Assembly (NCBI RefSeq): GCF_031458235.1
Contig: NZ_JAVDYB010000001.1
Span: 2,935,001-2,999,000 of the forward strand
Length of the DNA: 64,000 bases
Direction of reading: 5' to 3'
DNA from: Catenuloplanes atrovinosus
GTDB taxonomy: Bacteria > Actinomycetota > Actinomycetes > Mycobacteriales > Micromonosporaceae
Shown: in pieces, positions 16,216 through 23,551 of the stretch
How positions within the stretch are numbered: the first letter of the stretch is position 1
How the letters are laid out: every line of letters starts with the position of its first letter
Notes under the pieces: generated by a model
Told to the model about the DNA's origin: nothing
Database searches by the model: none
Seen by the model: only the letters and a program-made list of their open reading frames with translations
Program-made: the position numbers and the translations under genes

Positions 16216-16879
16216 CCACGCACTCCAGGCCGAACTGGCGGGCCCGGCGCATGGCGAAGTCGGTCAGTCCCGGCGTGTCCGCGTAGTCGAGCGCGATCAG
16301 GTCCAGCTCCAGTTGCAGCAGTTGCTCCGCGATCTGCGCGTGGAACTCCAGCGTGTCGGCCGGCCACGGCGCGTAGCCCTCGTCGGTCCAGCGGGCCGAG
16401 AACGACTCGAAGACGACGCCGTCGACCAGCTCGGCGAGCCGGGGGAGCATGCCGAACCCGCGGTTGGCCAGCAGGTACGCCGGCTGGGCCTCCTCGCGGA
16501 TCGCACCCACCAGGGTCAGCAGGTGCGGCACGTCCTCCGGGTAGGTCAGCTCGACGTTCAGCGTGTCCAGGAACAGGCCGTGGAAGCCCTGCGCCATCGC
16601 GGACCTGGCCTGCCCGACCACGTGCTCCACCCAGAGCGGATGTCCGACGTGGACGAACGCGCCGCCCCAGTCCGGGTTGCGCTCCTGGCGCTGCCACGGG
16701 GCCGGCGGGCCGGTGTCCTCGGACAGCGACAGATAGCCGAGCGTCTGCACGCCCCGCTCCGCCAGGTAGGCCAGCTCGGCCGGCTTGTAGAAGTCCGGCT
16801 GCAGTACCACGCGTGGGTACTCGGCCAGCTCCACGAGCTTGCCGTTGCCGTAGTAGAAGCAGATCGGGCCCTTGCTCAT
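16187..16879 (-). CDS. GH114/TM1410-like TIM-barrel protein, no signal peptide
   Basis: 230 residues from ATG 16879, which overlaps the epimerase stop (ATGA). The endo-alpha-1,4-polygalactosaminidase/TM1410 pattern is present: VQTLGYLSLSEDTG, GFHGLFLDTLNVE with the catalytic-type Asp, then AYLLANRGFGMLPRLAELVD and DGVVFESFSARW with the acid residue, and LIALDYADTP. No signal peptide or membrane helix is visible, so it should be cytoplasmic, unlike the second copy at 19259-20323. It is the last gene of the exopolysaccharide operon. Hydrolase activity on alpha-1,4-linked (N-acetyl)galactosamine chains is the family expectation, not shown. Confidence 0.75.
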   Translation of the reverse strand: MSKGPICFYYGNGKLVELAEYPRVVLQPDFYKPAELAYLAERGVQTLGYLSLSEDTGPPAPWQRQERNPDWGGAFVHVGHPLWVEHVVGQARSAMAQGFHGLFLDTLNVELTYPEDVPHLLTLVGAIREEAQPAYLLANRGFGMLPRLAELVDGVVFESFSARWTDEGYAPWPADTLEFHAQIAEQLLQLELDLIALDYADTPGLTDFAMRRARQFGLECVVSDRALSRV

Positions 16880-17916
16880 CGCCGCCACCCGTGCTCCCGG
16901 TACCACGCGAACGTGGTCCTGACCCCCTCCTCCAGCGGCACGGTCGGCTCGTACCCGGTGAGCGAGCGCAGCAGCGTCAGGTCGGGGCAGCGGCGCCGGA
17001 CCGAGCCGGGCGGCGCATCCGAGGGAGCCAGCGCGGCGGAGACGCCGGCCACCCGGAGCACCAGCTTGGCGAGGTCACCGATGTTGGTCTCCTCGCGGTC
17101 GTTGCCGATGTGCACGATGTGGCCGGCGGCGGCCGGCGCGGCCATCAGCGCCAGGATCGCCGACACCGCGTCGTCCACGTGGCAGAACGCGCGGAACTGG
17201 TCCGCGCCCGGCACCGCGAACGGGTCCGCGCCGTTCAGCGCGCGCAGCGACATCTCCGGGATCACGTGGTCCGCGCCCATCCGCGGACCGTACACGTTGT
17301 GGAACCGGCCGACGACCGCGTCGAATCCACGCGCCCGCGACGTGTGGATGAACGCGGCCTCGCCGAGCAGCTTGCTCACCGCGTACGCGAAGCGCGGCGC
17401 GGTCACGTCGGAGATCTGCGCCGGGATGTTCTCCGGCGTCGGCACCGGCACGATCCCGGCGTCCACGCCACCGGCGTAGACCTCGCTGGTCGACGCGAAG
17501 AACACGCGCGAGCCCGGCGCCACCCAGTCGAGCAGGTGCATGGCGGAGAGCGTGTTGACCCGTACCACCCGCGCCGGGTCCTTCTCCACGTTGCGCACGC
17601 CGACCACGGCCGCGAGCAGGTAGATCTGGTCCCAGCCGGTCGCCGGGAGCGCGGCCCAGACGGCCGGGTCGGTCAGGTCGCCGGAGATCAGGTCGATGGA
17701 CGGCCGAAGCTCGTCCAGGAAGGCGTCCTGCCGGCCGCGGGAGAAGTCGTCCACGATGGTGACCTCGTGCCCGTCGGCCACGAGCCGGCGGGCCAGGTGC
17801 AGGCCGATGAAGCCGGCACCGCCGAGCAGCAGCGCCCTCGTGCCGGATCGCCCGTCCTGCCGCGGGTCCCGGCCCGGTCGGCGCTGAGCCGATGATTCGC
17901 CCGCGAGCACGCTCAT
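16876..17916 (-). CDS. NAD-dependent epimerase/dehydratase with recurrent ESSAQRR leader
   Basis: 346 residues from ATG 17916, overlapping the dehydrogenase stop (ATGA). The extended-SDR Rossmann motif GGAGFIGLHLARRL starts only at about residue 32; catalytic residues are in FFASTSEVY and YAVSKLLGE. VYGPRMGADHVIPEMSL is close to UDP-glucuronate decarboxylases and 4-epimerases. It probably converts the uronic-acid nucleotide sugar made by the upstream dehydrogenase. The first 25 residues (MSVLAGESSAQRRPGRDPRQ) are not part of the fold and match the repeat ORF at 3754-4206. Confidence 0.88.
   Translation of the reverse strand: MSVLAGESSAQRRPGRDPRQDGRSGTRALLLGGAGFIGLHLARRLVADGHEVTIVDDFSRGRQDAFLDELRPSIDLISGDLTDPAVWAALPATGWDQIYLLAAVVGVRNVEKDPARVVRVNTLSAMHLLDWVAPGSRVFFASTSEVYAGGVDAGIVPVPTPENIPAQISDVTAPRFAYAVSKLLGEAAFIHTSRARGFDAVVGRFHNVYGPRMGADHVIPEMSLRALNGADPFAVPGADQFRAFCHVDDAVSAILALMAAPAAAGHIVHIGNDREETNIGDLAKLVLRVAGVSAALAPSDAPPGSVRRRCPDLTLLRSLTGYEPTVPLEEGVRTTFAWYREHGWRR
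17876..17916 (-). repeat. Dispersed copy of the MS-x-LA-x-ESSAQRR element
   Basis: These 41 bases read ATGAGC, then a variable stretch, then GAATCATCGGCTCAGCGCC and GACC. They match 38 of 41 positions at the start of the tandem array (4206-4166). Both copies begin exactly at the ATGA junction with the upstream gene's stop codon, in the same orientation and frame. Confidence 0.9.
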
Positions 17917-19229
17917 GCCGCCACCGCCGCGGTCTCGACGGCCGGCAGGTAGCCCAGGCCCGCGTACCGGATGCCCGCGGCGCGCACCGCGGCCTCGTCC
18001 AGCACCCGCCACGAGTCGTAGATGAACGCCGGCTTCGCACCGCCGAGGATGTCCGGGATCCGGATCGCCCGGTAGTCCGGGTGGTCGTTGATGATCAGCA
18101 CGGCGTCCGCGTCGGTGAACGCCTTGTCCAGCGACACCGGCTCGCCGCCGTACTGCCGGATGACGTCGTCGCTGACCAGCGGGTCGTGCCCGATCACGGT
18201 GATGCCCGCGGCCGAGAACACGCGCATCATGGTGGCGATCGGCGTGCCGCGCATGTCGTCCGTGGCCGGCCAGCCCTTGTACGCCCAGCCCAGCACCGCC
18301 AGCCGCGCGCCGAGGCTGCGCCCGCGCGCCTCCTTGAGCATCTTCACGATCGTCTCGCCGACGTGGATCGGCAGGTACTCGTTCAGCTCGCGCGCCTTGC
18401 CGACCAGGAACGGCGGCCGGTCACCGGCGGAGTCGATCAGGATGTACGGGTCCTTGGACAGGCAGCCGCCGCCCACGTACCCCGGCTTGGCGATGTCCGG
18501 CCGCGGATAGTCCACATTGGTGGCCCGGATGACCTCCAGCGGGTCCAGCCCGTGCCGCTCTGCGATCAGCGCGATCTCGTTGCCGAACGAGTAGATCAGG
18601 TCGGTGTGGCAGTTGTTGGTCAGCTTGACCAGCTCCGCCGTCTCCAGCCCGGACACGGTCTGGATGGTCTGCGCCAGGCCGGAGAAGAACTCGACCCCGG
18701 CGGCCAGCGAGGCCTCGTCCAGGCCGCCGATCACCTGCGGCAGCTCGACCAGTTCGCGCAGCGCCTGGCCCTGGATGGTGCGCTCCGGCGCCATCACCAG
18801 CTTGACGTCGTCGCCCCACGCGGCCTGCAGTTCCGGCAGCACCACGTTCCGCGAGGTGCCGACCGGCACGGTGCTGCGCACCACGACCAGCGTGCCCGGG
18901 CGGCAGGCGGCGGCGACCGCGCGGGCGGCCGCGGCCAGGTTGGCCAGGTTCGGGCGGCGGGTGATGTCGTCCACCGGCGTGGACACGCTGATCACCGCGA
19001 CCTCGACGTCAGCGGGCAGCTCGGTGGAGACGAAGATGTCCTTGCCGATCCGGTTCGCGAAGATGTCGTCGATGCCCGGCTCGAAGATGTGCGGCCGGCC
19101 GCGGGACAGCGAGTCCAGGATCGCCGGCGACACGTCCGCGCCGTACACGGTGAAGCCCTTCTCGGCGAGGGCGGCGGTGAGCGTCAGGCCCACGTAGCCG
19201 AGGCCCACGACCCCGATCTTGCTTGGCAT
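17913..19229 (-). CDS. Nucleotide-sugar (UDP-HexNAc-type) 6-dehydrogenase
   Basis: 438 residues from ATG 19229, with a GAGGAG RBS. It is full length for the family. The NAD site is KIGVVGLGYVGLTLTAALAE, the catalytic nucleophile is Cys256 (YVGGGCLSKDPYIL), the substrate Lys lies in ELVKLTNNCH, and the C-terminal NDP-binding domain is present (LGWAYKGWPATDDMRGTP). The signature APERTIQGQALREL and VIGGLDE resembles UDP-ManNAc/UDP-GlcNAc dehydrogenases more than UDP-glucose dehydrogenases, so the product is probably a HexNAc-uronic acid (inference). Within the polysaccharide operon it supplies an acidic sugar precursor. Confidence 0.9.
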   Translation of the reverse strand: MPSKIGVVGLGYVGLTLTAALAEKGFTVYGADVSPAILDSLSRGRPHIFEPGIDDIFANRIGKDIFVSTELPADVEVAVISVSTPVDDITRRPNLANLAAAARAVAAACRPGTLVVVRSTVPVGTSRNVVLPELQAAWGDDVKLVMAPERTIQGQALRELVELPQVIGGLDEASLAAGVEFFSGLAQTIQTVSGLETAELVKLTNNCHTDLIYSFGNEIALIAERHGLDPLEVIRATNVDYPRPDIAKPGYVGGGCLSKDPYILIDSAGDRPPFLVGKARELNEYLPIHVGETIVKMLKEARGRSLGARLAVLGWAYKGWPATDDMRGTPIATMMRVFSAAGITVIGHDPLVSDDVIRQYGGEPVSLDKAFTDADAVLIINDHPDYRAIRIPDILGGAKPAFIYDSWRVLDEAAVRAAGIRYAGLGYLPAVETAAVAA

Positions 19230-19258
19230 TGCGTTGTGCTCCTCTCGGATGGGAACGG

Positions 19259-20323
19259 TCAGCCGCAGATCGCGGCGGGCCGGTCGAGATCGCGGACGGT
19301 GACCGTGCCGGCGAAGCGCTCGTCCCGGTAGCGGCGGCAGGCGGACGACACCGCGTCCCCGCGGACCGCGTAGTCGACGGCGAGCACGAACTTGCCCGCG
19401 TCGCGCAGCGCCCGGGTGTTCGCCAGGTTCTCCGTGCACCAGTCCTCCGTGCACGGTTCGTCGGTGGCCAGGTAGAACAGCTCCTCCATCGCGATCCCGT
19501 CGATGGCGGCCGTGTAGCCGGGGTGCGCGCGCAGCTCCGGCGAGTTCTGCGGAACGATCAGGAAGCCGGGCCTGCGCTCCTTCGCGTACTTGCTGATCCT
19601 CACGATCAGGTTGGTCATCTCGCGGCCGAGCGCGTCCCGGTCCCGGCCCTGCGCGGCGCCGAGGTCGATCTCCTCGTACGCCAGCGGCGTGTCCAGGTAG
19701 ACGCCGTCGAACCCGGCCGCGATGGCCTGGTCGACGCGGGCCTTGATCACCCGGTCCCACCAGCGCGGGTCCCAGTAGCGCACGAAGTACTCTCCCGGCC
19801 AGTCGCCCCACTCGTTGGCGAACATCTCCGGGGCGTCCCGGCGCAGCCCCGGGTACTCCGGCCGGAAGTCCTCGAGGCTGCCGATCTCGAAGTAGGACAG
19901 CACCCGCTTCCCGGTCCGCTGCACCGCCGCGATCTCGTCCTTGCGGAAGAAGTCGCTGTGCGCGTCCCGGGCCAGATCGATGACCACCAGCTCGTACGGC
20001 CCGGAGGCGAGCTGTTGCAGCCCGCCGGACGGATAGTCCTGCAACTGGTACGCCCAGGTGGTGATCTTCCCGGGCGCGGGCGGCGCGGACGCGGACGCCG
20101 ACGCCGGCGGCGAGACCGACGGGGAGCCGGGCGGCGCCGAGCCGAGGTCGGACGCGGACGACGGGGTCGGGGACGCCGGGGACGAGCCGTCCGCCACCGG
20201 GGGAGGGCCCGGGGTGGTGCGGGGGCCCTCGGCAACGAGCCCCCACACCCCGGCCACCAGCAGCACCAGGGCCACGGCCGTGACCGGGATCCACCAGCGC
20301 CGCCGCCACCAGGCCTTGTTCAC
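19259..20323 (-). CDS. Membrane-anchored GH114-like glycoside hydrolase
   Basis: 354 residues from a GTG overlapping the upstream stop (GTGA). One transmembrane helix (about 10-30; WIPVTAVALVLLVAGVWGLV) leads to a Ser/Pro/Ala-rich spacer (35-80) and an extracellular GH114/TM1410 TIM barrel. Motifs: TTWAYQLQDYP, YELVVIDLARDA, RVLSYFEIGSLEDFRPEYPG, GFDGVYLDTPLAYEEID (catalytic-type Asp) and GIAMEELFY (Glu). GH114 enzymes such as fungal Ega3 cut alpha-1,4-galactosaminoglycans. It probably trims or releases the polymer made by this operon. Confidence 0.85.
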   Translation of the reverse strand: MNKAWWRRRWWIPVTAVALVLLVAGVWGLVAEGPRTTPGPPPVADGSSPASPTPSSASDLGSAPPGSPSVSPPASASASAPPAPGKITTWAYQLQDYPSGGLQQLASGPYELVVIDLARDAHSDFFRKDEIAAVQRTGKRVLSYFEIGSLEDFRPEYPGLRRDAPEMFANEWGDWPGEYFVRYWDPRWWDRVIKARVDQAIAAGFDGVYLDTPLAYEEIDLGAAQGRDRDALGREMTNLIVRISKYAKERRPGFLIVPQNSPELRAHPGYTAAIDGIAMEELFYLATDEPCTEDWCTENLANTRALRDAGKFVLAVDYAVRGDAVSSACRRYRDERFAGTVTVRDLDRPAAICG

Positions 20324-21207
20324 CGGCGCTCCCCGGCGTTCCAGACGTCCTTGATCGTCGTCTCCAGTTCCCGGACCGGCGTCCAGCCCAGCTCGTCCCG
20401 GGCGCGCGTCACGTCCGCCCGGATCCAGGTCACCGCGGCCGACCGGGACGGGCCCGTCCCGGCCTCGCGGATCGTGCCGGTCCAGCCGGCCTGCGCCGCG
20501 AGCAGCGCGACCGCCTCGCGCGCGGTCACCGCCCGGCCGCTGCCCGCGTTGTAGATCCGGCTCGGCACGTCCCGGGCCAGCACCACGGTGCCGACCAGCG
20601 CGGCCAGGTCACGCACGTCGACGAAGTCGCGGTGCGCGCCGAGCGGCCCGAGCTGGATCTCGTCCTCCCCGGCGGACACGGCCGCCCGGATGCGCGCGGC
20701 GGCCCGGCCGAGCAGCGTCTCCTCGCTCATGCCGGGCCCGATCGGGTTGAACACGCGCAGCGACACCGCGTCCAGCCCGTCCGCGATCGCGAACAGCCGC
20801 GTGCCGGCGACGTGGCTGACGCCGTACGCGCCGACCGGGAGCAGTGGGTCGTCCTCGCGCACCGACCGGCCGGGCTCGACCACGCCGTACTCGCCGGCCG
20901 AGCCCATCCGCACCAGCCGCGCCCGGGGTGCCGCCTCCGCGGCCGCCTCCAGCAGCTTCGACGCCACCAGCGTGTTCGCCGCGAGCAGCTCGGTGGCGGT
21001 GCCGCCGAGCGCGCCCACGCAGCTGACGATCGCGTCCGGCCCGGTCGCGCGCAGCAGCGCGGCCAGCCCGTCCACGTCGCCGGCGACCAGGTCGTACTCG
21101 GCACGACCGGGCGTGAGCACCTCGGCGACGCGCGGATCCGCCGCGAGCGCGGACCGCACGTGCGCGCCGATGAACCCGGACGCGCCGAACAGCAGGACCC
21201 TGGTCAC
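20320..21207 (-). CDS. NAD(P)-dependent sugar epimerase/reductase (SDR)
   Basis: 295 residues from GTG 21207, overlapping the nucleotidyltransferase stop (GTGA). The Rossmann motif LLFGASGFIGAHV is N-terminal. The active-site region is MGSAGEYGVV followed by YGVSHVAGT, where the usual YxxxK Lys appears replaced by His, so the catalytic dyad is atypical. HRDFVDVRDLAALV and IYNAGSGRAVTARE are typical of the extended SDR family. It likely acts on a nucleotide sugar for the polymer; the exact reaction cannot be assigned. Confidence 0.85.
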   Translation of the reverse strand: MTRVLLFGASGFIGAHVRSALAADPRVAEVLTPGRAEYDLVAGDVDGLAALLRATGPDAIVSCVGALGGTATELLAANTLVASKLLEAAAEAAPRARLVRMGSAGEYGVVEPGRSVREDDPLLPVGAYGVSHVAGTRLFAIADGLDAVSLRVFNPIGPGMSEETLLGRAAARIRAAVSAGEDEIQLGPLGAHRDFVDVRDLAALVGTVVLARDVPSRIYNAGSGRAVTAREAVALLAAQAGWTGTIREAGTGPSRSAAVTWIRADVTRARDELGWTPVRELETTIKDVWNAGERR

Positions 21208-21983
21208 ACCGGCTCCCCGGTGACGGCCTCGGGCGCCGAGATGATCGCCTCCGGTGTCGGTGGCACGTCGATCCGCTCGCGCAGCAGGATCGGCTTGAGC
21301 TCGGCGAAGTTGCGGTTGGCCTCGTCGTAGTCCTCGGGCCGGCCGATGTCCAGCCAGAAGCCGTCGAACGGGTAGACCGCCGCGTGCTCGTCGCGCTCCA
21401 GCAGGTCCAGCACGAGCTGGTCGAAGCCGAACGGCACGCCGGCCGGGTACGGCATGATCGTCTTGCGGGACATGCCGTACACCCCCATGCTGACCGAGTA
21501 CGTCAGCGACGGCTTCTCCCGGAACCCGGTGATCCGCCCGTCCGCGTTGTCCAGCACGCCGAAGTCGATCCGGTGCACCCGCTCGGACGTGGCCACGGTC
21601 AGCGCCGCGCCGGAGTCCGCGTGCGTGCGCAGCAGGTGGCCGTAGTCGAGGTCGGTCAGCACGTCGCCGTTCATCACCAGGAACTCGTCCGGCAGGCCGT
21701 CCTTCAGCCCGAACAGCGGCCCCACGGTGTTGAGCGGCTTGTCCTCCTCCACGTAGTCGATGGACAGACCCCACTCGCTGCCGTCGCCGACGAACGCGCG
21801 GATGAGCGGGCCGAGATGGTTGATCGCCAGGGTCACCGAGGTGAACCCGCACGACGCGAGCTGCTGCAGCACGATCTGCAGGATCGAGTGGCTGTCCCCG
21901 ATGGGCATCAGGGGCTTCGGCAGGGCCGTCGTGTACGGACGGAGCCGCACACCCTTGCCCCCGGCGAGGATCACCGCGTGCAT
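21204..21983 (-). CDS. Sugar-1-phosphate nucleotidyltransferase
   Basis: 259 residues from ATG 21983, with GGGAGG upstream. The nucleotide-binding loop is VILAGGKGVRLRPYT with PKPLMPIGD, the metal-binding Asp is in FLVMNGDVLTD, and FREKPSLTYSVSMGVYGM and WLDIGRPEDYDEAN complete the pattern. It matches GDP-mannose/NDP-sugar pyrophosphorylases without a C-terminal left-handed beta-helix. It activates the sugar phosphate used in the operon. The identity of the nucleotide and sugar is open. Confidence 0.9.
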   Translation of the reverse strand: MHAVILAGGKGVRLRPYTTALPKPLMPIGDSHSILQIVLQQLASCGFTSVTLAINHLGPLIRAFVGDGSEWGLSIDYVEEDKPLNTVGPLFGLKDGLPDEFLVMNGDVLTDLDYGHLLRTHADSGAALTVATSERVHRIDFGVLDNADGRITGFREKPSLTYSVSMGVYGMSRKTIMPYPAGVPFGFDQLVLDLLERDEHAAVYPFDGFWLDIGRPEDYDEANRNFAELKPILLRERIDVPPTPEAIISAPEAVTGEPV

Positions 21984-22015
21984 CCAGACCTCCCCACGGT
22001 CGGTTGAGCTACGAC

Positions 22016-23551
22016 TTACCGGTAGTGCCGGGCCTGCCCGATGACCGGGACCAGGCCTGCGGCGAAGAGCCCGAGCAGCGTGAGGACGCTGCCCAGGTAG
22101 AGCGAGGTGTCGACGACCGGGCCGGCGCGCAGCAGCGCGGCGGGCACCAGGTGCAGCGCGATCGCGACGGCCATGGTCACGCACAGCCAGCCGAAGCGCC
22201 CGCGCCCGGCCAGCAGGAACGCCAGGTAGTACGCGCCGGCCAGGGCCACGTGCGCGGCGGTCATCAGCACGCCGGCCGGCGTGAGCAGCCCGGCCAGCTC
22301 CAGTCCGATCAGCAGCGGCAGCGCGGCCACGGCCGGCGCCGCCAGGCAGGCCAGCACCTCGCGGACGATCCGCCGCCAGACGCCGGTGACGAAGTGGGCC
22401 GGGCGGTGCACGCGGCGGGTCAGCGCCACGGTCTCGGCCCAGAACCGGTTGGCCCGCCACTCCACGAACCCCATGCACAGGATCAGCGGTACGGCCGCGA
22501 CCGCGATGTCGAGCCGGCCGAGCAGGTAGGGCGCCTGCGCGTGGAACAGCAGCGCGGCCGAGGCGAGGCCGTACCCGGTGACGCCGATCAACGCGCCCCG
22601 CTCCGGCCGCAGCGACGCCAGCAGCGGCGGCTCCGGCCGGTCCTGCTCGCCCTCGCGCCGGGTGGTCGCCATCAGGCTGAACGCGTACGCCGCGGCCACG
22701 CCGAGCACGGTCACGCCGACCGAGGCCAGCTGCAGCCCGGGACCGCCGAGGACCAGGTAGAGCGCGCCGACCGCGAACGCGGGCACCATGGACAGCGCCA
22801 GCCACAGCTCGCGCCGGTAGAAGACCAGCAGCGTGGACGCCATCTGGTAGGCGAGCTGGCCGGTCATCATGGCGACCAGTTCCGGCCCGCCGCCCCAGCC
22901 GAGCGCCACCACCGCGCCGAGCAGCAGGCCGAGCGGCGGCCCGGCGACCGCGGACCAGAACAGGATTCGCGCGGCCGACCGGTCCCGGCCCAGGCCCAGC
23001 ATCCGGTACGCCGCGTGCGCGGCCGTCCCGGACAGCACCCAGCCCAGCGCGCCGGCCGCGACCAGGCCGATGACCAGCGCGCGCAGCCCGACCATGGCGA
23101 GCACGGCCGGGAACGCGGCGGACGGCAGCACGTACAGCGGCCCGTGCGCCAGCGTGCGCAGCGCGTCCCGGCGGCCATGGGCCGGTCCGGCCGGCGGCGC
23201 CTCGTCCGGGACCACCGGCGACGGCGGGCCCATCCGCCGGTAGACCTCCAGCGCGAGCGCGAACACGTCGGTGTAGCCGTACTCCACGCGGGCCGCGCGG
23301 TCGGTGTGCCCGTCCGACTCCAGCAGCGCCGCGACCTGCAGCGCGTCCACCGCCTTGCCGAGCTTCGGCCGAACCTTCTCCACCAGGTCGTCGACCGGGT
23401 CGGTGGAGATCTTCGGCAGCAGCACCGTGATGTCGGTGGCCGGCGCCTCGTCCTCGCTGGCGGCGCGCGCCGCGGCCATGATGCCGCCGCCGTGCCGGCC
23501 CTTGCGCTTCGGGGCCGGGACCGCGTCGCCGACGTCACTGGAGAGCGTCAT
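22016..23551 (-). CDS. Polytopic membrane protein, PelG-like
   Basis: 511 residues from an ATG that overlaps the glycosyltransferase stop (ATGA). The first ~125 residues are cytoplasmic and helical (TDITVLLPKISTDPVDDLVE, DALQVAALLESDGHTDRAAR). About twelve hydrophobic helices follow (from PLYVLPSAAFPAVLAMVGLR to LGSVLTLLGLFAAGLVPVIG). Length, topology and position directly after a PelF-like gene fit PelG, the MOP-superfamily flippase-like partner of Pel synthesis. Sequence evidence for PelG itself is weak, and the soluble N-terminal extension is not typical. Confidence 0.65.
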   Translation of the reverse strand: MTLSSDVGDAVPAPKRKGRHGGGIMAAARAASEDEAPATDITVLLPKISTDPVDDLVEKVRPKLGKAVDALQVAALLESDGHTDRAARVEYGYTDVFALALEVYRRMGPPSPVVPDEAPPAGPAHGRRDALRTLAHGPLYVLPSAAFPAVLAMVGLRALVIGLVAAGALGWVLSGTAAHAAYRMLGLGRDRSAARILFWSAVAGPPLGLLLGAVVALGWGGGPELVAMMTGQLAYQMASTLLVFYRRELWLALSMVPAFAVGALYLVLGGPGLQLASVGVTVLGVAAAYAFSLMATTRREGEQDRPEPPLLASLRPERGALIGVTGYGLASAALLFHAQAPYLLGRLDIAVAAVPLILCMGFVEWRANRFWAETVALTRRVHRPAHFVTGVWRRIVREVLACLAAPAVAALPLLIGLELAGLLTPAGVLMTAAHVALAGAYYLAFLLAGRGRFGWLCVTMAVAIALHLVPAALLRAGPVVDTSLYLGSVLTLLGLFAAGLVPVIGQARHYR

